A stretch of DNA of 64,000 nucleotides, from assembly GCA_945619025.1 (NCBI GenBank), contig CALZBJ010000003.1, positions 124,001-188,000 on the forward strand, given 5' to 3'. The DNA is from CALZBJ01 sp945619025 (GTDB lineage: Bacteria; Pseudomonadota; Gammaproteobacteria; Cardiobacteriales; Wohlfahrtiimonadaceae). The number at the start of each line of letters is the position of its first letter. Position 1 is the stretch's first letter. The position numbers and the translations under genes were made by a program. Below the pieces are notes generated by a model. The model saw nothing but the letters and a program-made list of their open reading frames with translations. It was not told where the DNA came from and searched no databases. Below, one piece after another: positions 8,554-16,866 of the stretch.

Positions 8554-9699
8554 ATGTCGATGAAACGATCCATGGCATTAGCCACATTTGCAGTAGTCAC
8601 GCTAACAGGGTGCAGTGGCTTGATTTCAGGAAAATCAAACCGCATTCAACCGACCCCACTCAATCAAGAAGTCCCTAGCCACTTAGCGCAAACCGCGTGG
8701 AGTAGCTCGGTGTCAGCGAAAGTTGAAGCAACGTCGGGCAATCGTTTTACCCTCGGCGTTCAAAATGGACGCTATTTTGTGGCGGGCGATAACGGCATGG
8801 TCAGCGCAGTCTCTGAGGGCGGCGGCGTTCTTTGGAATGCAAAAACCGATCCGCTTTATACTGGCGTTGGCGTTGAAGGCGATAAAGTCTTTGTCGGCAC
8901 CAAGCAGGGCGAATTAGTAGCGCTCTCAGCCGTTGATGGTAAAGAGCTCTGGCGTAAAGGCCTATATGGCGCAAGCATTGTGACACCCAAAGCGCATAAT
9001 GGCGTCGTTGTCACAGTGACCCAAGGGGGCGCAGTCGAAGCATTTGATAGCGCAACGGGAGAGGTGAAATGGGCCTATATGATGGCGCCGACTCGCTTTT
9101 CAATGCGCGGATCGGCTGAACCGATCGTTTTCCAAAATGATCTCATTGTGAGTAATGATGCCGGCCAAGTGATTCGTTTTGATGTGCAAACGGGCGCGGT
9201 TAAATGGGGCGTTAAAACTTCACGCGTGAGCGATTCAGGCCTGGTTGGCAGCATGCTCGATATCGATTCCGCACCGCTTGTGGTGGGAAATGATCTCTAC
9301 GTTGCATCGATTCGCCAAGGCATTAGCAAAATTACCGCCCAAGGCCGTCTCCTTTGGACAAAAGGTAATGGCGTTTATGCGGGCATTGCCCACCAGGGCG
9401 GGAATATTTTATCCGTTGAAGATGAAGGACGCATCGTTGCACTTTCAACCCAAAATGGGGATGAAAAATGGGCCAATACCGATCTTTTAGGACGCGGTGT
9501 GAGCCGTCCGGTGATCGTAGGTGGAAAACTCGTTGTGGCTGACTTTGAAGGGTATGTGCACGCACTTGATCCACAAACTGGTCGTCTTTTAAGTTCAACT
9601 AAAGTAGGAAACGGTGCATTTTTACCTGATTTAACGGTGATCGGAAATGCAGTATTCCTCCAAGAAAAAGCAGGGCGCTTAATTAAAGTAGTGCTATAA
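8554..9699 (+). CDS. bamB: Outer-membrane assembly lipoprotein BamB
   Basis: Eight-bladed beta-propeller lipoprotein subunit of the BAM complex. The signal peptide ends in the lipobox 'LTGC' (C20 counted from the ATG at 8554), and the mature protein consists of repeated propeller blades with PQQ-type 'G-x-x-W' repeats such as 'GGGVLWNAKTD', 'DGKELWRKGLYG', 'TGEVKWAYMM' and 'NGDEKWANTD'. A TTG at 8551 is in frame, but the ATG at 8554 has the better spacing from AGGAG. Length 381 is normal. It follows yfgM and precedes der as in E. coli. Confidence 0.94.
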   Translation: MSMKRSMALATFAVVTLTGCSGLISGKSNRIQPTPLNQEVPSHLAQTAWSSSVSAKVEATSGNRFTLGVQNGRYFVAGDNGMVSAVSEGGGVLWNAKTDPLYTGVGVEGDKVFVGTKQGELVALSAVDGKELWRKGLYGASIVTPKAHNGVVVTVTQGGAVEAFDSATGEVKWAYMMAPTRFSMRGSAEPIVFQNDLIVSNDAGQVIRFDVQTGAVKWGVKTSRVSDSGLVGSMLDIDSAPLVVGNDLYVASIRQGISKITAQGRLLWTKGNGVYAGIAHQGGNILSVEDEGRIVALSTQNGDEKWANTDLLGRGVSRPVIVGGKLVVADFEGYVHALDPQTGRLLSSTKVGNGAFLPDLTVIGNAVFLQEKAGRLIKVVL

Positions 9700-9744
9700 T
9701 CGCCCCTTTTTATCTTTCACGAATTACATTAGAAGTATATAAGT

Positions 9745-11139
9745 ATGTTACCGATTTTTGCTCTAGTGGGGCGCCCGAATGTCGGGAAATCCACCATTTT
9801 TAATATTTTAACGCGAACGCGTGATGCGCTTGTGGCTGACCAGCCCGGGCTTACGCGCGATCGTCAATATGGTCACGGCGTTGTCGGTGATAATCCCTAT
9901 ATGATTCTAGATACCGGCGGATTATCCGGCGATGAAAATCGTATGGATCAGCTGATTGAATCGCAAGTTTGGAAAGCGGTTGATGAGGCGGATGTGATTT
10001 TGTTTGTGGTCGACGGCCGTGAAGGGCTGACCGCATTTGATGAAGATATCGCCAATCGCTTACGCCGTTCAGATAAACCGTGCATTGTGGTAGTCAATAA
10101 AGCGGAAGGGCAAGATCCTGAGCTAATTATGAGCGATTTCTATGCGCTCGGCTTAGGCAATATTGTGCCAGTGTCTGCGAGCCACAACCAAGGGTTTATC
10201 GAGCTCGTTGATGAAGCGTTTAGCCATATTAATGAAGAAGATTTTGTTGAAGCGATTGAAGAAGAGGACGATATTATTCGTCTTGCGGTATTTGGTCGCC
10301 CGAATGCAGGGAAATCAACGCTCATTAACCGTATTTTAGGGGAAGAGCGCGTGCTCGCCTCTGAAGTTGCGGGAACAACGCGTGACAGTATCGAAATTCC
10401 CTTTACTATGGAAGATCGCGACTTTATCTTGATCGATACTGCTGGGGTGCGTCGCCGTGCTCGTGTGTCGGATAAGATCGAGAAATTTAGCGTACTGAAA
10501 AGCTTAGATGCCATCGAAAAAGCCAATGTGGTGGTCTTTGTCTTTGACGCTGAAGAAGGTCTATCGGAGCAAGATGCAACGCTGCTTGGCTATGTGCTCG
10601 ATTCCGGTAAAGCATTGGTGCTCGCGGTCAATAAGTGGGATACCTTAGAAAACGATGATAAAGAGTGGCTCAAGCAAGAATTTGACCGCCGTTTCGCGTT
10701 TGTGGATTTCACCAAACCGATCTTTATCTCAGCGCTGCGTGGTACCGGTGTGAGCCGTGTGCTCCAAGAGGCGATTAAAGCGTACGATTCATCGATGCAG
10801 GAATTTTCCACGAGCGAACTGTCTGACATTTTGGAAGATGCTGTTCGCGCGCATCAACCGCCGATGGAGAAAGGCTTTGCCCCGAAATTACGCTTTGCGC
10901 ACCAAGGGGGTAAAAATCCTCCGCGCATTATTATTCACGGTAATCGTACCCAATATGTGAAAGATTCGTACGTGCGTTATTTAAGTAAAACCTATCGCGA
11001 AACGCTGGGTCTTTACGGAACGCCGGTGCGCATCAATTTCCGCGGGGGCGATAACCCTTATGCCGGAAAAGCGCCAAGCCCAACGAAAAAAGAGATCAAA
11101 CGTGCGGGTAAAGTGCGTTACGGGAAACCGAAGAAATAA
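9745..11139 (+). CDS. der: Ribosome assembly GTPase Der (EngA)
   Basis: Essential GTPase with two tandem G domains that acts in 50S subunit maturation. The 464-residue protein has two P-loops, 'GRPNVGKS' (9-16) and 'GRPNAGKS' (184-191), an 'NKAEG' and an 'NKWD' G4 motif, and a C-terminal KH-like domain (~350-440) with a basic tail ending 'KVRYGKPKK'. The acidic linker between the domains ('EAIEEEDD') is typical. It is the last gene of the ndk-der block and is followed by a strong bidirectional terminator. Confidence 0.97.
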   Translation: MLPIFALVGRPNVGKSTIFNILTRTRDALVADQPGLTRDRQYGHGVVGDNPYMILDTGGLSGDENRMDQLIESQVWKAVDEADVILFVVDGREGLTAFDEDIANRLRRSDKPCIVVVNKAEGQDPELIMSDFYALGLGNIVPVSASHNQGFIELVDEAFSHINEEDFVEAIEEEDDIIRLAVFGRPNAGKSTLINRILGEERVLASEVAGTTRDSIEIPFTMEDRDFILIDTAGVRRRARVSDKIEKFSVLKSLDAIEKANVVVFVFDAEEGLSEQDATLLGYVLDSGKALVLAVNKWDTLENDDKEWLKQEFDRRFAFVDFTKPIFISALRGTGVSRVLQEAIKAYDSSMQEFSTSELSDILEDAVRAHQPPMEKGFAPKLRFAHQGGKNPPRIIIHGNRTQYVKDSYVRYLSKTYRETLGLYGTPVRINFRGGDNPYAGKAPSPTKKEIKRAGKVRYGKPKK

Positions 11140-11185
11140 ACGATTTTTATCTAATTTCTAATCTTTTGATTTAGAATCTAGATAG

Positions 11186-11231
11186 AAAAAGCCTCGGAGG
11201 CGTTATTGTAAGACGCTCCCGAGGCTTTTTT
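11186..11231. terminator. Bidirectional terminator between der and tex
   Basis: A long GC-rich hairpin (AAAAAGCCTCGG... paired with ...CCGAGGCTTTTT, two internal mismatches) is flanked by an A-run on the left and a T-run on the right. It can therefore end transcription from der on the plus strand and from tex on the minus strand. Confidence 0.88.
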
Positions 11232-11281
11232 ATTGTGTGTATTTTAAGGTTGCTCTTAAAAGTAATTTACAAGATTAAGGC

Positions 11282-13552
11282 TTAACGCTTTAATCCTTTT
11301 AAGGCATCGGCAAAAGGATTATTGGACGGCTTTTCGCTATGGCGTTTTGCTTGCTTTCCTTTAGCGGGAACGTAGCTTTTTTGCCCTTTATCGGATGCGC
11401 TTGCATCATCGTTCATGCGCATGGTGAGCTGAATACGGTTGCGGGGAATATCGACTTCCAACACTTTAACCGTCACCACATCACCGACTTTAACGATCTC
11501 GTGGGGATCTTTAACAAAGCGGTCGGCAAGGGCGCTGATATGGACTAATCCATCTTGATGCACGCCAATATCGACAAAGGCACCAAAGTTTGCCACGTTG
11601 GTTACGACACCTTCTAAACGCATGCCTTCTTTAAGATCTTTGATCGATTCAATGCCCTCTTTAAAGGTGGCGGTAACAAACTCAGGGCGAGGGTCACGGC
11701 CGGGTTTATCCAGCTCATCGATAATGTCTTTCACCGTAGGAATCCCAAATTTCTCGGAGGTAAATTCCTTGGGATCAAGGCCGCGTAGAAGTGAGGTATT
11801 GCCGATCAGTTCATCGATCGATTTGGCGGTTTTTTTCGCGATCGCTTCCACAACGGGGTAAGCTTCCGGGTGAACGGCAGAGCGGTCGAGCGGATTATTG
11901 CCGCGAATACGTAGAAATCCCGCAGCGAGTTCGAAGGTTTTTGGCCCAAGGCGCGGAACTTTTAATAGCTCTTTACGATTGGTAAAAGCCCCATTTTCAT
12001 CACGATATTTGACGATATTTTCAGCCGTTGTATTGTTTAAGCCAGAGACCTGTGCAAGAAGTGGGCTAGACGCCGTATTAACATCGACTCCTACCGCGTT
12101 TACACAGTCTTCTACCACCGAGGCAAGAGAACGGTTGAGTTCAGTTTGATTCACATCGTGCTGATATTGCCCAACGCCAATCGATTTTGGATCGATCTTA
12201 ACCAGTTCAGCGAGTGGATCTTGCAGGCGGCGGGCAATGGAGATCGCGCCTCGTAACGAGACATCGAGCTCGGGAAATTCTTTTGAGGCAAGCTCAGAGG
12301 CAGAATAAACAGACGCTCCTGCTTCACTAACGACGATACGGCTTAAGCCTTTTACTACTTTACAGAGCTCGCCCGCGAGTTTATCGGTTTCCCGTGAGGC
12401 GGTTCCATTCCCGATCGCAATGAGGCTCGGTGAATGTTTTTGGCAGAGCGCTGCAAGTGCGGCGAGTGAGCCATTCCAATCATTACGCGGTGGATGGGGA
12501 TAGATCGTTGTGGTATCGAGAAGTTTTCCGGTATCGTCAACAATGGCGACTTTACAGCCAGTGCGAATGCCAGGATCGATCCCTAAAATTACTCGGTTTC
12601 CCGCAGGGGAGGCGAGCAGTAGATCTTTTAAATTGCGAGCAAAGACTTTAATCGCTTCCGCTTCCGCCTCTTCACGCATGCGATTAATAAGCTCAAGGGA
12701 GAGCGAAAGATTGAGTTTCGCGCGCCAGCTAAGACGAATGGTATCGTTCAGCCAATCGTGCGGATTGCTCAGGCCAAAGTGATCTTTAATAAAGGTTTGC
12801 GGCGTTTCTTCGATCGGTTCGGGTAAAAGAAGGTCGAGCGATAAGATATCTTCATTCCGTCCTCGAAGGAGCGCTAAGGCACGATGTGAGGGAATGGTTT
12901 TAATGGTTTCGCTAAATTCAAAGTAATCTTTATAATTGCTGCCCTCATCGGCCTTCCCATCTTTGACCGATGCGCTGATTACGCCATTGTCCCAAAGATA
13001 ATTACGCAGCTTTCCGAGAAGCTCGGCCTCTTCCGAGATGCGATCAATTAAGATAAAGCGTGCGCCATCAAGCACTGCTTTTGTATCGGCAAAGCCTTTC
13101 TCTTCATCAATATAAGGTGTGGCAAGCGCTTCTAAGTCCTCGGATAATCTATTTTGAAAGAGCGTTTCCGCAAGCGGAAGAATGCCAGCTTCAATGGCGA
13201 TCTGTGCACGAGTTCGGCGGCGCGGACGATAGGGCAGATAGAGGTCTTCGAGCTCGGTTTTTGTGGTCGCTGCTTCAAGTTTACCGCGAAGTTCATCGGT
13301 GAGTTTTTCTTGAGAGTCGATCGATTCGATAATGGTACTACGGCGATCTTCAAGCTCGCGAAGATAGACAAGGCGCGTCTCAAGTTCACGAAGTTGCGCA
13401 TCATCAAGTCCGCCGGTTACCTCTTTACGATAGCGCGCAATAAACGGAACGGTCGCCCCCTCATCAAGCAGGGTAACAGCAGCGCTCACTTGGGTGACAT
13501 TTGCGTTAATTTCACGAGCAATAATGGAGGCAATAGTAGGGATGTTCGCCAT
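11282..13552 (-). CDS. tex: Transcription accessory protein Tex
   Basis: RNA-binding protein related to yeast Spt6. The 756-residue protein has the N-terminal Tex helical region ('ANIPTIASIIAREI', 'GATVPFIARYRKEVTGGLD'), the central YqgF-like RNase H fold ('ILGIDPGIRTGCKVAIVD'), helix-hairpin-helix units ('LLKVPRLGPKTFELAAGFLRI') and a C-terminal S1 RNA-binding domain ('GMRLEGVVTNVANFGAFVDIG' begins it). It ends with a basic tail. It is transcribed alone, opposite to its neighbours. Confidence 0.95.
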   Translation of the reverse strand: MANIPTIASIIAREINANVTQVSAAVTLLDEGATVPFIARYRKEVTGGLDDAQLRELETRLVYLRELEDRRSTIIESIDSQEKLTDELRGKLEAATTKTELEDLYLPYRPRRRTRAQIAIEAGILPLAETLFQNRLSEDLEALATPYIDEEKGFADTKAVLDGARFILIDRISEEAELLGKLRNYLWDNGVISASVKDGKADEGSNYKDYFEFSETIKTIPSHRALALLRGRNEDILSLDLLLPEPIEETPQTFIKDHFGLSNPHDWLNDTIRLSWRAKLNLSLSLELINRMREEAEAEAIKVFARNLKDLLLASPAGNRVILGIDPGIRTGCKVAIVDDTGKLLDTTTIYPHPPRNDWNGSLAALAALCQKHSPSLIAIGNGTASRETDKLAGELCKVVKGLSRIVVSEAGASVYSASELASKEFPELDVSLRGAISIARRLQDPLAELVKIDPKSIGVGQYQHDVNQTELNRSLASVVEDCVNAVGVDVNTASSPLLAQVSGLNNTTAENIVKYRDENGAFTNRKELLKVPRLGPKTFELAAGFLRIRGNNPLDRSAVHPEAYPVVEAIAKKTAKSIDELIGNTSLLRGLDPKEFTSEKFGIPTVKDIIDELDKPGRDPRPEFVTATFKEGIESIKDLKEGMRLEGVVTNVANFGAFVDIGVHQDGLVHISALADRFVKDPHEIVKVGDVVTVKVLEVDIPRNRIQLTMRMNDDASASDKGQKSYVPAKGKQAKRHSEKPSNNPFADALKGLKR

Positions 13553-13749
13553 ATCGAAAAGGTTCCTCTCTTCATTTATAGTGTTATATTCAGCCCTCCA
13601 TTATAACGGTTTTTATTGGCTATTTTTGCTTTTTGGCGTTTGTGAGTTGTATTGCGCTTTATCTTGCTTATTTTTTGGCTAATGGGCGGGAAATTTCCGT
13701 CAAAAAATCGCCCTTAAATTGGCTCAAGTCGTCCATTTATCAATGAAAT

Positions 13750-13778
13750 TTGAGTTTTTTATCAAGATAAATTATAAA
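13750..13778 (+). promoter_or_regulatory. Predicted sigma-70 promoter for abgT
   Basis: TTGAGT (4/6), a 17-base spacer and TATAAA (5/6). It would start RNA about 90 bases before the abgT ATG. Confidence 0.45.
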
Positions 13779-13801
13779 AGATGGCATGCGCGCCGTTTTC
13801 G

Positions 13802-13835
13802 CTTGGTAACGTACGGGCATGTCGTGATTACCAAG
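13802..13835 (+). repeat. Inverted repeat in the abgT leader
   Basis: CTTGGTAA (13802-13809) is perfectly complementary in reverse to TTACCAAG (13828-13835), enclosing 18 bases. It would lie in the 5' untranslated RNA if the predicted promoter is right. It could be an RNA hairpin or a dimeric protein's operator; the sequence does not say which. Confidence 0.5.
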
Positions 13836-13877
13836 GGCAGAAAAAGGCGTTTTTTTTATTTCAGATAAGGAAGCACA

Positions 13878-15614
13878 ATGGCTGAAAGTAAGCAAGAGCC
13901 TTCAAAGGGACTTATAAATAAATTTTTAAATGGAATTGAATGGGTTGGGAATAAATTACCTGCCCCTGCGTTACTTTTCTTCTATTCAATGCTGGGAATT
14001 ATGGTGCTGTCGTGGCCTCTTTCCGCAGTGGACTTTAGCTTTACCACTAAAACCATCACCGGCGAATCGGTGACGCAAGTTGAGCATGTTAGTAACCTTT
14101 TATCCGGTGAGAAACTGATCTACTTTCTTGAGAATTTTGTTCGTATTTTCATTAATTTTGCGCCTTTAGGGGTTGTGGTTGTGGCGATGCTCGGGATTGG
14201 CGTTGCAGAGCGTGCGGGCTATGTGGATGTGGGCCTTAAAAAGCTGCTTCGCATTACCCCTAAAAAATTCTTAACCCCGATGGTGCTTTTTGTGGCGATG
14301 TTAAGTCACTTTGCGGCCGATGCGGGCTATGTGGTGGTGATTCCCATCGGCGGGATTTTATTCTACGCCGCGGGTCGTCATCCGATTGCGGGGATTGCAG
14401 CAGCTTTTGCAGGGGTATCGGCAGGGTTTTCAGCGAACTTAATTCCCTCAACGAACGATATTTTACTCCAAGGAATTACCCAAGATGCGGCGCGTATTTT
14501 AGATCCAAGCTATACGGTGAACGTCCTGTCGAACTGGGCTTTTGGAAGCGCGTCGGTCTTTTTCTTAGTGATTGTGGGCTGGTTTGTTACCGATAAAATC
14601 GTCGAGCCTCGTCTATCGCGCGTGCCGTTAAATGATGAGATCGATATTGATGATAGTAAAGAGATCACCCCGATCGAGAGCCGTGCCTTTTGGATTTCAT
14701 CGCTCTTTATGGTGGGTGTATTGGCGGTTTTCACCCTTTGGGCGTGGCCAGCGGATTCCCTTTTACGTGCCGATTTAGCCGCCGATGCAGGCGAACTGAT
14801 TCGTCAATTATCATTGCCTGAGAATCTCCAACTTCCTCGCGGAAAAGAGTGGCCGATTTTAGTGGAACACTTTGGATTAGCGGCGGGCACATCAAGTGCG
14901 GAGCTTGTTAATTATCTCTATAACGAAGGAATTATTAGCACAACGCGCGGTTCGTTAACGAGTGCCGGTGCACCATTAATGCGTTCGATTGTAGCGATTA
15001 TCTTCTTAGGGTTTATTATTCCGGGGATCGTCTTTGGAATGATCACAAAACGCTTTAAAAAATTGAGCGATGTGGTGGATGCAATGAGCGAAACAACCAA
15101 AGGCATGAGCAGTTTCATCGTGATGATGTTCTTCTGCGCCTTCTTCTTGGAAGCGTTTAATCAGTCTAACTTAGGGAAAATTATTGCGCTTTCCGGGGCT
15201 GAATTTCTCCAAAGCATCAATCTTAATTCCTATGTGACGATCATCTGTGCGATCCTCTTTATCGCCTTTATCAACCTCTTTGTTGGGTCGGCTTCGGCAA
15301 AATGGATCTTATTATCACCGATCTTAGTGCCAATGTTGATGCAGCTCGGTATCGCGCCTGAATTGACGCAAGCGGCCTATCGCGTCGGGGATTCAACGAC
15401 GAATATTATTTCACCGCTCATGACCTATTTTGCCCTGGTGGTGGTCTATTGTCAGCGCTATGTGAAATCGACGGGCATTGGAACGCTCATTTCGATGATG
15501 ATTCCTTATTCGATCAGTTTCCTTCTATCGTGGATCGTTTTCTTAATGATCTGGTGGTTATCGGGCATGCCGCTCGGAATTGAAGGGGCGTACCTCTATA
15601 ATCCGCATGGGTAA
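13878..15614 (+). CDS. AbgT family transporter (p-aminobenzoyl-glutamate/MtrF type)
   Basis: Inner-membrane transporter of the AbgT family, whose members import p-aminobenzoyl-glutamate (AbgT) or export sulfonamide-type antimetabolites (MtrF). Many hydrophobic helices are visible. Family landmarks include 'GNKLPAPALLFFYSMLGIM' at the N-terminus, 'SHFAADAGYVVVIPIGGILF', 'GFSANLIPSTNDILLQGI' and 'YRVGDSTTNIISPLM'. At 578 residues it is longer than the ~510-520 usual. The extra length sits in a hydrophilic loop at about residues 288-370. It is transcribed alone, with its own predicted promoter and a terminator at 15704. Substrate and direction of transport are not predictable. Confidence 0.92.
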   Translation: MAESKQEPSKGLINKFLNGIEWVGNKLPAPALLFFYSMLGIMVLSWPLSAVDFSFTTKTITGESVTQVEHVSNLLSGEKLIYFLENFVRIFINFAPLGVVVVAMLGIGVAERAGYVDVGLKKLLRITPKKFLTPMVLFVAMLSHFAADAGYVVVIPIGGILFYAAGRHPIAGIAAAFAGVSAGFSANLIPSTNDILLQGITQDAARILDPSYTVNVLSNWAFGSASVFFLVIVGWFVTDKIVEPRLSRVPLNDEIDIDDSKEITPIESRAFWISSLFMVGVLAVFTLWAWPADSLLRADLAADAGELIRQLSLPENLQLPRGKEWPILVEHFGLAAGTSSAELVNYLYNEGIISTTRGSLTSAGAPLMRSIVAIIFLGFIIPGIVFGMITKRFKKLSDVVDAMSETTKGMSSFIVMMFFCAFFLEAFNQSNLGKIIALSGAEFLQSINLNSYVTIICAILFIAFINLFVGSASAKWILLSPILVPMLMQLGIAPELTQAAYRVGDSTTNIISPLMTYFALVVVYCQRYVKSTGIGTLISMMIPYSISFLLSWIVFLMIWWLSGMPLGIEGAYLYNPHG

Positions 15615-15703
15615 TCTCAGGAATAAAAGTTAGAGTCGGCGGAGGCTTGATCGAATCAGACGGATTGAACTCTGATGTAAATCTCCGTATACTTATGAAA
15701 ATT

Positions 15704-15728
15704 AAAGCTGCCTTCGGGTAGCTTTTTT
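15704..15728 (+). terminator. Rho-independent terminator after abgT
   Basis: AAAGCTGCC (15704-15712), a stable TTCG tetraloop, GGTAGCTTT (15717-15725, one G-U pair) and a run of T. Confidence 0.85.
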
Positions 15729-15783
15729 TATGGGAAAGGGCGATATTTAAGCAATCATTCATGCCTTTATAAGGAGCGATACG

Positions 15784-16158
15784 ATGATGAAAAAGATCTT
15801 TAAAAAACGTGTGGGATTAACGCTGATGGCGAGCCTGTTACTTGCGGGATGCGTATCGGTTGAATCCTCGCAAAAGGATGAGTTTACCGTTCCGAAAGGG
15901 GAGCTCGTGCGCTATGAGGTGGATTCAAAACTCTACGATTGCGTCGGCGTTGGGCCACAAAAATGTCTGCGGGTGAAACGCGGAGGCAGCGATGAATGGA
16001 CCTTTTTCTACAGTCAGATTGAGGGATTTGAGTATCAAGAGGGCTATCGCTATCAATTGTTAATCGATGAATTTCCGCTTGAGCCAATTCCCGATCGAAG
16101 CGCTGTGGGATACCGTTTAATGCGGGAGCTTGAGCGCTTAAAAGTGGTGCATATTTAA
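15784..16158 (+). CDS. DUF4377-type lipoprotein of unknown function
   Basis: A 124-residue lipoprotein with a basic N-terminus and lipobox 'LAGC' (C23). The mature part matches the pattern of DUF4377: 'DSKLYDCVGVGPQKCLRVK' followed by 'WTFFYSQIEGFEYQEGYRY'. These are small beta-rich domains often found alone or fused to META/HslJ domains. Function is unknown. The start ATG at 15784 has an AAGGAG ribosome-binding site 8 bases upstream. It has its own gap on both sides; an inverted repeat CCATTTCG/CGAAATGG (16184-16212) follows but lacks a clear T-run. Confidence 0.78.
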   Translation: MMKKIFKKRVGLTLMASLLLAGCVSVESSQKDEFTVPKGELVRYEVDSKLYDCVGVGPQKCLRVKRGGSDEWTFFYSQIEGFEYQEGYRYQLLIDEFPLEPIPDRSAVGYRLMRELERLKVVHI

Positions 16159-16232
16159 GAGGAATTGATCGGTTTTACTGGGGCCATTTCGCGGTCTTTT
16201 TATACGAAATGGGATTCATTTTGTTGTGGCTG

Positions 16233-16241
16233 TGCTAAAAT
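16233..16241 (+). promoter_or_regulatory. Extended -10 promoter for the retropepsin/ATP-grasp operon
   Basis: TGC directly precedes TAAAAT, giving an extended -10 element (TGn-TAAAAT). No good -35 is seen. It lies about 68 bases before the first gene of the three-gene operon. Confidence 0.4.
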
Positions 16242-16308
16242 TGTAGCCTGTTGACGCACAAAAAGTGGCCCGTTCCACACGATAATAAACCCAAAAAATG
16301 AGGAAATA

Positions 16309-16854
16309 ATGCGATTAACACTAAGACTTAACCGGAAAATAACGTTGCTGTGGACGCTGCTATTTTTCAGCGTTACGGCGAGCAGTCTGGAGGCAAAAAC
16401 GGTGGAAAAAGAGATCTACGGACGCTATGAAACCATGAGCATTGTGGATTTTAACGGCGTGAATGTGTCCGCGAAGATGGATACCGGTGCGCTCACTGCA
16501 TCACTCCACGCCGAAAATATCGAATTTTTCACCAAAAATAACGACGACTGGGTGCGTTTTACCACTCGCATTAATGAGATGGAGCTTGGGCCTTATGAAT
16601 TCCCGCTTCATAAAGTGAGCCGAGTTAAACGCCGCCAAGAAGAGAAAAGTCCAAGCAAAGTGAAATCGGCAAAGCGCCCGGTGATTTTACTCACACTCTG
16701 CCTTGGCAATCAACAAAAAGAGGTGGAGGTAAATTTGGCTAACCGCTCAAATTTAAACTATCCCCTTTTAATCGGTTCGAAAGCGCTCCGCTCCTTTAAA
16801 GCGATTGTGGACGTTTCCGAGAAATATACTCATCCGCTTCAGTGTAACGAATAA
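16309..16854 (+). CDS. Exported retropepsin-like aspartyl protease (RimK-associated, PF05618/'ATP-dependent zinc protease' family)
   Basis: The 181-residue protein starts with a signal peptide (about residues 1-30) and has one retropepsin-like domain. The catalytic motif is 'MDTGALTASLHA' (D58-T59-G60), and the family's 'LLIGSKALR' lies near the C-terminus. The common database name 'ATP-dependent zinc protease' is misleading; the DTG motif indicates an aspartyl protease fold that probably works as a dimer in the periplasm. A basic insert (KRRQEEKSPSKVKSAKR) lies in the middle. It leads a three-gene operon with the inactive transglutaminase-7TM protein and the ATP-grasp ligase. These three families are known to occur together, and the substrate is not established here. 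Confidence 0.82.
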   Translation: MRLTLRLNRKITLLWTLLFFSVTASSLEAKTVEKEIYGRYETMSIVDFNGVNVSAKMDTGALTASLHAENIEFFTKNNDDWVRFTTRINEMELGPYEFPLHKVSRVKRRQEEKSPSKVKSAKRPVILLTLCLGNQQKEVEVNLANRSNLNYPLLIGSKALRSFKAIVDVSEKYTHPLQCNE

Positions 16855-16866
16855 ACGAGACCCCTT

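Larger units (their letters stand above)
13553..13877. other. 325-base divergent intergenic region between tex and abgT
   Basis: This region separates divergent genes, so it must hold both promoters. It contains a predicted plus-strand promoter (13750-13778), an 8-bp inverted repeat in the leader of abgT (13802-13835), a perfect 10-base palindrome GGAAATTTCC near 13690, and a T-run just before the abgT ribosome-binding site. No open frame here looks like a gene. Confidence 0.6.

Noticed and set aside
16184..16212. CCATTTCG/CGAAATGG inverted repeat as a terminator
   Set aside because: The stem is perfect but there is no T-run on either side, so it was not called a terminator.
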